Of a stretch of 64,000 nt of DNA, positions 15,452 to 25,665 are shown piece by piece. Source of the DNA: Fomitopsis serialis (Eukaryota > Basidiomycota > Agaricomycetes > Polyporales > Fomitopsidaceae); assembly GCF_022376445.1 (NCBI RefSeq), contig NW_025954964.1, positions 124,001 through 188,000 of the forward strand. Direction: 5' to 3'. How positions within the stretch are numbered: the stretch's first letter is position 1; each line of letters begins with the position of its first letter. A program made the position numbers and the translations under genes. Under the pieces are notes generated by a model. That model had not been told where the DNA came from and did not search any database. It worked only from the letters and a program-made list of their open reading frames with translations.

Positions 15452-17341
15452 CTATGTACCAAGCAACAGCGCGGCAGGGCTCAGTGTTGAGATGACCTCG
15501 ATGCCACCCTGCTTGCCGAAGGATTTTGGACCCGGCGGTAGGGATGGCCTTGGAGGCACGCCTACCCACCCCGTTAGTCTGGATGATTGCATGGTGTCGA
15601 ACATCAAGGTTCGGCCCAACTCTACGTCGGCATTCGTCCGGCCCAACTCTGAGTCGGCATTCGTCGTCGCCGTACCCGTCGTGGGCACGTTTCCGTCCAT
15701 AAAGCTGAGGTCAACCTGCGCAAGCTGCTCTACGCTGTTGACGTTGCTGCTAAATACGTCCGCGGCTGCAAACGTTGTCGTGACATCGAAAACGCCGGAG
15801 TATGCGCTGTCAACGGCAACGAGAGCCGGGCCTACGCTACTTTCTGCGCGAAGGCGGAGGATGCCAGGGGCAGACTCGGGAGCGTGATCGACGAACACCG
15901 TGAGAGGTGCATTGAAGGTCTCGAAATGCGTCATGAAGTTGGGCATCCTAGACGGGTCGGCATCCTGAGGGAGGAATAGACAGACGCTAGCATTTAGAGG
16001 ACTGCGCAGAATTAGTTTAGGCAATGATGAAAATCAAAGAAGCACTCACGCATTCCCAGTGCTCACGTCTAAGAAGGTTGGGTCTCCCTGTCCAAGGTTG
16101 ACAAGAGAAATGTTTACGTCGATAGGGCTGAGTGAACATTAGTTTTGGCCGACAAACACAAGCCAATACACATACGCAGAGACGGTTTCCAGAACCAAAG
16201 ACTGTGTGACATTGAAATTGCCCTGAATCCCTGCCAATGCCGTCTTCACCTCTAGTGACGTAGCGTCCATTGACTGCACGAGCCATGAGCGTCTCCGAGG
16301 TATGGGGTGAACAAGGCACTCACCACCACCGAAACCTGCGACTGAGGACCGCCCAATGTCACTCTGTCGAATTTTACCCAGTACGACAGACTTTCGAAGT
16401 ACTGGGTGAAATGGGGTAGCATCGTGACGAACTCGGAGATGTACAACGGTGATCCTTGGGGGAACAAGAAGGTTACGCTGAACGCGAGCGAGTCGTTTGA
16501 CGAAAGGTTTGACGGCACGTAGAGATACAGTCCACTGCTGTTCGAGACATTCATGAGACATACGCTCGTCTGATCCTTCAGACTCTGGCTCGAGTACTGC
16601 ATGGTGACGGAGACGACGCCGTCCTTTGCGTGGGGATCGGCGTTGACACCGACAGACAGCGTTCCGGAGATGTCTTGCAGGACAGATGGCTCGCTTTGAT
16701 ACGACACGTTTGACTGCACGAACACAAGGCCGTCGAGGGGCACACTGTACTGTAGGCTACGACAAGAAATGAATGATAGCGCCAATATCACGTTGGAATC
16801 GAAGACATACGTCGATGACGAGTCGGAATGCTCTGCCCACGCGTTGCAGCCCACTGCGAGAGACTTTGGGAGTGTCTGGACGCCGTCTGATATCAGAGTC
16901 AGGCTGCTGCTGCTTCCTTTGGTCGGGAATGGACTGTGCTCCGAGGCGCGATGTCGAAGCTTCTGTGGCCACATGAGAACCAGGGCTGGAGGTGTAGGGT
17001 AGGCCACGTACCACCACAATGATTGGTACACCGATAGCGACGGTGATCACGAAATACACTACCAGAGCGTACAGAAGTGCCCTGCGAAAACGGCGATGGG
17101 CATTCTTTGGCCACCACGTCCGCGATGTCTTGTCGCTCTGCGGCTGCTCTTGCTCTTGATCTTGCCCTTGCGTCTGCGCCTCGAGTTCCTCTGGAGGACA
17201 TTGTACACCCTGGGCTTGGGACTGGGAGATTTCGTAGGAGGGGAGAGAAGGGGTCGGGGTTGCAGGGCGGTGGACAGAACGGGCGTCGGCGAGGAGCTTG
17301 TCGGGATTAAACGGATCTTCGCTGTCGTCGAGGATGATCAT
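15452..17341 (-). CDS. Single-pass membrane protein, DUF7330-like
   Basis: The start at 17341-17339 encodes MIILDDSEDPFNPDKLL. A polar, Gln/Glu-rich N-terminus of about 80 residues precedes a basic stop (HRRFRRALLYALVVYFVIT) and one transmembrane helix (near 17010-17080). The remainder is a large beta-rich extracellular region with several N-glycosylation sequons and motifs such as LDGLVFVQSNVSYQSEP and FSVTFLFPQGSPLYISEF. ALAGIQGNFNVTQSLVLETV and the C-terminal GWVGVPPRP follow. This layout matches agaricomycete DUF7330 proteins as I remember them, but no biochemical role is known to me. At least four short introns are visible. A 27-base in-frame duplication lies at 15611-15663. The upstream GTG at 17347 was rejected as a start because the ATG lies two codons inside it. 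Confidence 0.75.
15611..15663. repeat. 27-base in-frame tandem duplication
   Basis: Two adjacent copies of about 27 bases (CGGCCCAACTCT...GTCGGCATTCG), differing at two or three positions, sit inside the DUF7330-like gene. They encode a repeated nine-residue unit of the type NADVELGRT near the C-terminus. The duplication keeps the frame. Confidence 0.85.
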
Positions 17342-17905
17342 CGTCACCGGCGCGCGGTGGAGGGCATCGAGCGAGCGAGCGGGACGGATGGAGGATGGCG
17401 GGAGGGAAAGGGCGTTGGTCGTCGGACTCGGACTCGTTGCCCTCCCACGCCCATCCCGCCATCTCCGTCACGCCTCCCTTTCCTGGCGCCCCTGTCACAG
17501 GCACCGTGTCACAATGATTGTCCGCATCTCCCGTCCCGTCTCGGCAACTGCTGTAGTTCATACCCGCTTTATTTCCAGCTGCCCTTCCTCTTGCCTTCCT
17601 CCCATGCGTCCTCGCTGTGGAGGCCAGCAATGCACAGTACTGCCCATAACGCATGCTGACCGTGCACATGACCACGCTCGCACTGACCCGGGCAGTGCCT
17701 GGTGATTTGCATATTCCGACACAGCCCGCCATAAGAAGGATCGTCCTTGGGCGCCCGTCCCCGAAATAGACATAAATGTAGTCCATTACACAGGCGCTAT
17801 CATATTATAGTATGTTCCCTATTCATAGTACAGGCGTGCACGGCGACAGAAGCTGCCCCGCGTGCTACAGATGTAGTCACCCCGCAATGTGCTCAGCAAC
17901 CGTTC
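17342..17905. other. Intergenic region, DUF7330-like promoter and ERO1 3' end
   Basis: About 560 bases, both flanking genes on the minus strand. The right-to-left promoter of the DUF7330-like gene and the 3' untranslated region of ERO1 must lie here. Open frames on both strands lack family resemblance. No repeat or RNA gene is seen. Confidence 0.5.
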
Positions 17906-20311
17906 TCACAGGTCGCTCCTCGGGCCCTGTTCCTTCCCCGACATCTTAAACAGCGACACGACGCGGTCGAGCACGTCCCAAGCCCCTCCACGAGTCCGCG
18001 CACACACCCGACCGTCCCGTCTCTGCACGCCTGCAGCCACACCAGAGATCGGCTAGGAGTGTGTCCGGCGCCGTGTCCTTCCCGGCGACGGGCGAGTGGA
18101 GCGACTGTGAGAACACCGCCCAGACGAAGGGGATACGTCAGTACCGCACGAACCACGGGAGAAGAGCCGATCAACGAGACGTACCCTGGGAGGCTGAGCG
18201 GCGGCGGACGCCGCCACCTCGATCATGCGCTCTTCGTCCTGCGCGTCGGCCGCTGCCCATAGCTTGCGGAAGTCGTTCACCGCCGCGAGGCTCTCTGAGA
18301 AGCGGTGCAGGGTGTTGATGAGGGCCACCACTTCTGAGCGCTGGAGGAGGTTCGGGTTCGCCGACGGACTGCGTATAGGGTGCCGTTAATTGTGCTAGTG
18401 ATTGGACGGAGTAACGTCACGCACTCTAACGCCTTCTCGTCCAGCTCGAAGAGGACCTTCAATGCGGTAGCAACACCGGTCGTTTGCACCTTGCCCCAGA
18501 GGCGGCACTTGTCGCACCCGACGCAGTCCATGATCCGCGTCACGTTGCGGAAGTGCTCCTTGAACTCTCCTTCAACGTCTGCACACCGCACCAGTCAGAT
18601 CAGCTCGCACATCAAGAAGGCGGGTACACGCACATTCGCGTTCTCCCCCCGGAAGAGTACCGTCTCGTCGAACTTGCCGACCGCAGTCGCGACGTCGATC
18701 ACCCGTTCGAGCCTCTCGTGCGTCTCGAGATGCACGCCCTTCTCGTGGTCATCGGTGCCACAGTAATCGTACGCAGACAGGTATGGCCCGAGACGCGCTA
18801 CTGCGCGCAGGAGCAGTACGACGTCAAAGTACAGATATTGGAGCCGTTCGGGGTACGCCGCTACGCGATTGATGAAGCACTGGAGATCCGGACCCTACGA
18901 ACGTTGATGTGAGTGCTCGGCAGCTACAGTACTGCATATCGTCAGAGGACGTACCCATTGGCCGGTAGTCTGGTCCATCATATCATGGCAGATGTGCGTC
19001 GAGATACTGGTGTGAAGACCTGAGATGATCTTGTAGTAGACACGCTGTTCGAGACACTCCCCATCCGCTCGCACGATGTCTGGCACCGGTTCATTCAACA
19101 CAGCATGCTGCGACAGACCGAAGCAGTTCTCGGAGTAGATTGCGGACCAAACGCGATGTGCAGAAGGCCCAATGTAGCCCGTGAAACGCTCGGGATTCAG
19201 CGTGAGGTCAACGTAATCACCATCTAGAATGATATCAGACGCAGTCAAACGGTGTTCATACGCTCAATAAGAATGAGTGATACATACCCAAGGGATCATC
19301 GAGGAAGCAGTAGTCGGAGTCGCGGTAGTAACAGCCAGGAAGTCGGATTACCTGTTGGCAGGTCAAACCGGTGAGCGTGAAGTCCGGCCAAGTCAAGGAG
19401 ACCACGACGAACCTCGCCTTTCGAAGGCTTCTCGAGTTTACTAAGAGCGGCTGCTCGCCATTTCTCCGGTATCTCACTCTGCACTGGGTTAGCAAATGAA
19501 AATATGTGAATTGCATGTGGACGACGGCTAATGTGCATGCACCAGAAGATGCTTGGGTGCACATAAGCCGCATCCACACCGGACTTGCTCACCTCGTCTA
19601 CTGTAGTAATACCACATTCTCTATTGGCACAGAAACCATTCTCCTCCCAATATGGACAGTCGCGGTAAAGGTCGACCTAGCAGCAACCATATCAGAGGTC
19701 GAAACATGGAGACTGACAAGTAAGTCCACATCGTTGGGCCCCCCATAAAAAGTGCGTATAGGAGCGGAGGTCGTCGGACGCTGGCAGTCAGTGATCCGGA
19801 CACTGTGCCGCTCAACCTGGGCCGCCATAGCCAAGGTTGCAGCTGGCTCAGCCTGGCCGTCGAAGTCCACTGCGTCCGGCGTGATCCCATATCAGACTCG
19901 CTGCACTCCGCCTATGTGTGTTTGAAAGGGGGGGGGGGGGGGGGGCCGACAATATGGACCTAGCTGGAATGTGACATACGCGGAAATACTTGAAGAACGG
20001 CGTTTCTACCAGTGCGTGCAACTGATTGAAGAGCTCGTCGTTGACGCTCTCAATCGTCTCGTAGTCACACAGTGTAGTCTCTATAGGACCTGTAAGCTTC
20101 AATCGTATCAACAGACGTCTCACGGCGCAGGAGGAACAAGGCATACATGGCGCTCGCAAACTGCCTCTGTTACCGGCTCGTGCTCCAGGACATTCTGCAC
20201 CTGTTGCTTCCGCACCGGAGATTCCGAAAGAAACGAAGACGGTGTGTATGCATACGCAAGAGATTCAAATATGAGACTAAATGAGAGGGCGAGTAGATGT
20301 CGAGGTAACAT
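17906..20311 (-). CDS. ERO1: Endoplasmic reticulum oxidoreductin 1 (thiol oxidase)
   Basis: A FAD-dependent oxidase of the ER lumen that reoxidises protein disulfide isomerase. The start at 20311 gives a signal peptide ([17 protein letters not shown]). Then come [18 protein letters not shown] and FFKYFR, followed by the shuttle-cysteine region [15 protein letters not shown] (19610-19660), the core [19 protein letters not shown] block (here [20 protein letters not shown], near 19145-19215) and [20 protein letters not shown]. The active-site CxxCxxC is in [12 protein letters not shown] (near 18495-18530). Intron 19677-19979 is 303 nt, long for this window, and holds an 18-G run. The joint between exon 1 and GPIETT does not splice cleanly in frame. 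The C-terminus reads [20 protein letters not shown] and, after a one-base shift near 17965, [20 protein letters not shown] with a TGA at 17906-17908. Without that shift the gene would stop at 17946. Confidence 0.93.
19928..19945. repeat. 18-nt G homopolymer in an ERO1 intron
   Basis: Eighteen consecutive Gs on the plus strand, which is C18 in the ERO1 transcript, lie inside the 303-nt intron at 19677-19979. It is by far the longest homopolymer noticed in the window. Confidence 0.95.
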
Positions 20312-21033
20312 TGCGTGCGGCGGAAGGGACGGTGGCTGAAACTTGGAGAAATGCGAGGATGACGGAGTTATAGCCGACTTGAGACGCCCGTTGTAATAAG
20401 CGGACACGTATGCAGTGCCCGAGGACTGCCCGAGGCTCGTCCAGACACGTCGCATTCTGCCTGCGCTACGGTCCCGACACCCTCCAGTCTTAGTGGCGGT
20501 GGACTCCAGAGCGTCCAGGTACTCTCCAGGCTACTCTACTCCCGCTGTATGTCTACATCTGCTGCAAATATTTGTTGAAACAGCCAGCCAAGTTCCGAAT
20601 ACACATCCACATAGGCGCCAGTGTCCCAAATACAGCTCGTCGATACCAAGTCGATACACTGCCGCGACTGCGCTTGCACTACGCCGTGAGGATGTTGTTT
20701 GGTTTCCATGAACTATGTTACTGCCATCCAAAGCTTAGACTGTGTGATCTCTCAAGATGATGTCACACTCGGGTGTGGGCAGTTGCTGGTGTGAGGAGCC
20801 GACAACGCCGTGCGTCACGCGTCACGTCGCAGATTGTCCTGAGGTCGTTACGATTATATTCTTGCCACAGTAGCATCAATCAGGCCATAGGCAGCGATGC
20901 AGAGAGATGTGCAATATATCCGAGAGCTAGCTTGTACGTGTACTTCTTTGGTTGACCTTCCGCTACCCAACAACATTAACCCACGGAGACTTAAGGCATG
21001 AGCGCAAAGCAATAACATAGCGAGGTGTGAATT
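20312..21033. other. ERO1 promoter region and Scp160 3' flank
   Basis: About 720 bases between two minus-strand genes. The part next to 20312 should be the ERO1 promoter, and the part next to 21033 is the Scp160-like 3' untranslated region. An upstream ATG at 20455 opens a frame into the ERO1 leader, but the signal peptide starts only at 20311. No unfolded-protein-response site can be assigned with confidence. Confidence 0.5.
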
Positions 21034-24000
21034 TTATGCGTCGCGACGGCCCCGAGAGCGATTATTAGTGCTGCCGATCTTCAGAATCGCCTCCTTGGCA
21101 GTCTCGATGGCAGTCTCGGAGCCTGAAAGTGCAGCGTCAGCATCGTTCTACTTAACACAGTCACCTGCGACTTACCGATGATAACAATGGTGTTGTCTTC
21201 GCGGCTCACGGTGATGTCTGCACCGCTCTCGATGCGGAGGCGTGCAACGTTTGCACCCTTCGACCCGACAATCCTCGGGAAGGACGAACGGTCGGGGAGC
21301 GTGAGGAACCCGACGTGCGACATTTTCTCGGCGTGTTCAATAGCCTCTTGGGTCAGCTTCAACGCGCGATCCAAGCTAGCCTGGTCTCGCGCCTTGAACA
21401 CCCACTCGGAGTCACCCTCCTCGGTGTCCTGGTAGTTGAGAACAACCTGCCACTGGACGGCGGGGGACGCGCTCTCAGCGTCGGGGTCGTCGATACGAGC
21501 CTCGGTCGCATCCGCTTGGGGTGCGGGGTGCGGAGGTACAGCTGGGTTGTGAGGAAGGGCCGACTGCTCGACCTGGACACCAGACGACCTCAGGTTGCGG
21601 AAGAAGTTGCCCTGCTGCGTCACCGCATGATGATACTTCAGCGGGACCGTGACCGTGGCGGTGACAGCCTCCGGCGCAGGAGGCTTGACTTGCCCCTTCA
21701 GTTCCTCGACTGCCTTCTGGCACGCAGCACGAGGACCGGTAATCTTGACCAAGTTCGCATGGTCTACAGCGGCCAACTCAGCCTCGTTCTCCATCTCCCC
21801 GACCTGGTTGTAGGACCGCGAGCCAGGGAACTGAACTTGGACGTTCAGGCGGTTCTGCAGCTCGTTCAGATGCTGACCGCCCCTGCCGATGAGGGCGCGG
21901 TGCTGGGGAGCAGGGACCTCTACACCGAGAGTGACTCGGTCACGGAGCGTAGCAGCGATCTTCTCCAGCTCAACCTTGAGCTTGGCGACGACCTTCGGCT
22001 CGCCACGGAGGCGGACTTCATCTCCTGGCTCACCCTGTCTCGGGAAGCGGACGAGACCGGCCTGGGCCTTCGAATCCGCAGGACCACCACAGCGGAGGAT
22101 GAGCTCCTTCAAGCCCTGCCCACCGGCACCGATGATCGAGCGGTGGAACCTGCTCTCGACGTTGACAACGTCCGTCGTCTCCTCGCCGACTTGGTCGGAG
22201 ATCGTCAAAATGGCAGTCTTCGCGTCGGCGATGGCCTGCTTGGTCCCGCGGATCGTGATGTTGGCAACCTTGTCGTCGCCAGCCTTGTCAACGTCAATCT
22301 GAGCCCCGGTCGTGTCCTTGATCTCGTTGATGCTGGCACCGGCTCTACCGAGCACACGAGCGACAGACCGAGCTGGGATAGTGAACGTGACGACATTGTT
22401 GCTCTCCTTCTCGAACTCGACAGCCTAATGCAATGTCAGTCTATCGTAGCCAGAAAGTGTGAACAAACCACTGACGTCAAGCAACTCCGCCTTGGCGCCT
22501 GCGACGCCCTTCCTGCCACCCTTCACGAGAACCTCGTCCGGCTTCAGCTGCTCCCTGGTCCTGGCTTCGCCGCTCTCCTCGCGAGGGAAGATGATCCTGA
22601 CACCGTACTTCTCCTCCAGACGAATGACATACTTGCCACTTTGACCGATCAGTCCAGAATGGTACTGGTGGGAGATCTTGAGAACCTCCGAGGTCTCGTC
22701 CGCAAGGCGCTCGACTTGGGTGAGAATCCTCTTCTTCGCCTCCTCGACATTCTCCTTACGCCCAGTGATCTTGACATGGGACGTCTGCTGAACAGCCTTC
22801 TTCTTTTTGCCAACGACCTGTTCCTTGTCGTCCGAATCGTCCGTGAAGTCAATCTTGACGCCGAGGGTGTCCCGCAGCTTGTTTACGCCAGCGCCTTGGG
22901 CGCCGACGATCCGACCCACGTACTCGCGGCCAATACCGAATTCCGTCGAGTAGCTGCTGACCAATGCGTCATTCTTGGCGTCCTCGACGATCTTGAGAAT
23001 CTCCTTGACCGCACGATCGACGTCGGAGCTCGCACCGCGGACCAAGATCACGTCCCCGGTGGAGGCGTCGCCAGCCTCTGCGCCGACCTTGATGGACAGC
23101 GTCTTGTCCTCGCCGATGATGGCATTCAGTGTGGTTCCGTTCTTACCAACCACAGCGTCGTGCCATTTCTTCTCGACCGTGACCGTTTGCGTCTTGACGT
23201 CCGCAGCATCCTTTGCCATCTTCAGCAGTTCCTTCTCGACGTCCTCCAGGTTCTTGACTTTCTCAACAGGAGAGGGGGAGGCGGACGGAGACGTAGGATC
23301 GTAAACCAATAAGACCAGCGACTCCTCCACAGACTCCGGGGGAAGAAGACCAAGACATTGTGGGCATCGTGGAATGCCCGGATCCTGGAGCTCAAATGAA
23401 TAGGAAGACGCTTTTACGCACAACAGAAACTCTTACTTCTTAGCGTTCTTCGGCGAGTTGATGATTCGGTGGACGAGCCAGTCGATCTGCACTTCCTTGG
23501 TAGCACTGAACAGCTTGCCAATCAAGGCAGAGAACGTGCTGACAGCGGTGTCGACTGCAGATTTCTCGCCGACCATGTCCACGTTGAGAACCGTTGCTTT
23601 ATTCAGAGCGGACAGCGGGGGCGTGTATACCGAGCAGCCAGGGTTCTGCGAGCTGAGCGTCTGCGCATATTCGACACGCGTGATGTAGGTTAGCAGCTGG
23701 CGAGTCACCGGGTGGGGACCAGGCAGAGGAAACTCGTGGATGTACGCCGAGTTCGCCTTCTGCATGACGGCCTGAACACCATTACCCAACTCGAGGGGCC
23801 TGCCCCAGATGATAAGTTCCTCACTCGGCTCTTCCGCTTTCGGTACGATGACCACGCATTTCGACGTGGCCAAGATCTCCTCGGCGCCCTTGCCGGTGAG
23901 AAGCCTATGCTGACGCTTAGGCATGGGCAACTTGATCTGCGTCACCTCCGTCTTGAAGTAGTCCATTGCACTGCGAATAGTGTCTACCACACGCCCGACA

Positions 24001-25042
24001 GCATCGCGTTCACCGGAGACGGTGATCTCGCGAGTACCCGGGTTGAGCGAGAGGTGCATTTCTTCGCCCTTAGCAGCTTCCTCGAATGTGTCACGTCGTG
24101 GGATCAGGAAGGGAAGAATATGGGCCGGGATATCGCGCACGCGCTGCGTAGTACGAGAACGCTTCGTGGCAATGATTTCCTTGAACAACGCCTCAGCTTC
24201 TTGAGCGAGGGGCTGTGGTCCAGTGATCGTGATCGGAACCGTGAGCTCTTCCTCTTCCTCCTCATCGCCTGGAGGAGCAGGGGAAGTAACACCAGAGGCC
24301 GGGTGCGCGCTGCCGTTGCCGTTAGATACAGGGAGAACATCGCGACGCGGGATATCAACTCGGACACCCGTCTGGTCGCGGATCTTCTTGAGCGTAGCGC
24401 CTTTGGGTCCAATGATAGTCGGGATGGTAGAAGCCGGAGCGGTCAAAATCAAGGACACCTAGAGGATACGCATGAGGTGCATGTTCAGATGAATGTCGCG
24501 ATACTACGCACCACAGGACTGAGGTGCGCGAGGAGAGCACGCTTAGCCTTATCCAGCTCCTTCTGCGATTCAGACTTTAGGAAGAACGTAGTCTGACGAG
24601 ACCGGGAGTTGGTGGACGCCTCCAGCTTGACCTTGTACTGCGACATGACCTGCTTCATCACCTCTCCTGAAGAAGTCGGCTTGCCATCCTTGCTCACGGC
24701 AGCAATCTCAGCCGACGAGAGACTGAAGGAGTCAGAAAACAGAGGCTGCTTCTGAACGACGGCAGGTCTGATGCGGGGACCAGCAGTACTCCAGGCCGAG
24801 ACAGGAGCCCTATTCCCATTCGGAACACTGGAAGGAGCCAGCGAAGGGAACGCCTCCTGGGAGTCGGTGTCGAGAGTAGTACCGTTAGACTGTACGCCGG
24901 GAGGAGAACCAGGAGAAATAGGAGTAGAATCCTGGGCTTCGAAGCCGTGTTTCTTCTGCAATGACAGACATTCAGTGCTCCGCACGTTTGATGTCGGTCA
25001 GCGCAACTGTCTTACCTGGAGGTCTGCAGCCGAAAGTGACAT
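21034..25042 (-). CDS. SCP160: Multi-KH-domain RNA-binding protein, vigilin/Scp160 family
   Basis: A cytoplasmic and ER-associated RNA-binding protein linked in yeast to polysomes. The first exon (25042-25016) encodes MSLSAADLQ and splices to KKHGFEAQDS at 24955. At least nine KH GXXG loops are visible in order: IGPKGATL, TGKGAEEI, VGKNGTTL, VGAQGAGV, IGQSGKYV, LGRAGASI, IGAGGQGL, IGRGGQHL and VGSKGANV, plus a degenerate one (TQQGNFF). The C-terminus is ETAKEAILKIG followed by an Arg-rich tail, stopping at 21036-21034. Introns lie near 24459-24513, 23405-23445, 22370-22480 and 21122-21178. One frame change near 23350 breaks FHDAHNVLVF / PPESVEESLVLLVYDP. Otherwise the gene is clean over 4 kb. 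Several long open frames on the opposite strand, one of 665 codons, are shadows caused by codon bias. Confidence 0.95.
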
Positions 25043-25508
25043 GCCGAGGGAGTTAAACGGGTGTCCGAAGAGCACAGAGCCTGTGACGGGTAAAACCTAG
25101 CAACACAGCGGATGCGTGTTGCAGCGAATGCTAAGGATGGTGGGGGTTTCTGTGTTGAGGAATGTCTACGTGGTACGCTGCTGGCTCGTCAATGCGAATG
25201 TGGGAACGACCTTCCAAAGGAGGTAAACCGAGTATCATCCCATCCCCGCGTCAAATTCGATGCACTGGCAGGGCTCCTCCCCTATTTAAATCAGGACAGG
25301 AACTGGCATGTACAACTCTAAGGACTTATGTAATGGTCGGATCTGCACTCACCCGAATGAAAATCATTTTAGTTGCAGACTAATTGAGGCAACGTGTGTA
25401 TACAAGTCGCCGTCCCGTACAAACCAATGAAGTCAATAGATTGAGGCTAGGGCACCCAGAATGCAGAATCAGGATGTATACATTGACCGACTGTATATTA
25501 CGGACCCA
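25043..25508. other. Scp160 promoter and U2SURP 3' flank
   Basis: About 470 bases. On the minus strand a TTTAAATAGG sequence (near 25281-25290) lies about 240 bases upstream of the Scp160 ATG and may be a weak TATA-like element. No gene or repeat is seen in this stretch. Confidence 0.45.
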
Positions 25509-25665
25509 TCAGACGTCAACAGGAACACCGTCGATATCCTCTTCCATAGGTTCCCCGTCAATGGGATCCCCATCCATGGGCTCACCGTCGATGTCATCCA
25601 TGGGTACGCCGTCAATGTCATCAATCGGAACACCGTCAACGTCGTCCATAGGTTCCCCATCGATG
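25509..25665 (-). repeat. 24-base coding tandem repeat at the U2SURP C-terminus
   Basis: About six imperfect copies of a 24-base unit encode eight-residue repeats of the type DIDGEPMD and DVDGVPID. The tail is strongly acidic. The repeat is in frame and runs to within a few codons of the stop. Confidence 0.9.

Noticed and set aside
21315..23312. 665-codon plus-strand open frame, the longest in the window
   Set aside because: It lies exactly antisense to the Scp160-like KH gene. It begins at a non-conserved point and has no domain. Strong codon bias in the real gene keeps this opposite frame free of stops.
23712..24596. 294-codon plus-strand frame
   Set aside because: Antisense shadow of the same KH-domain gene, with no family resemblance.
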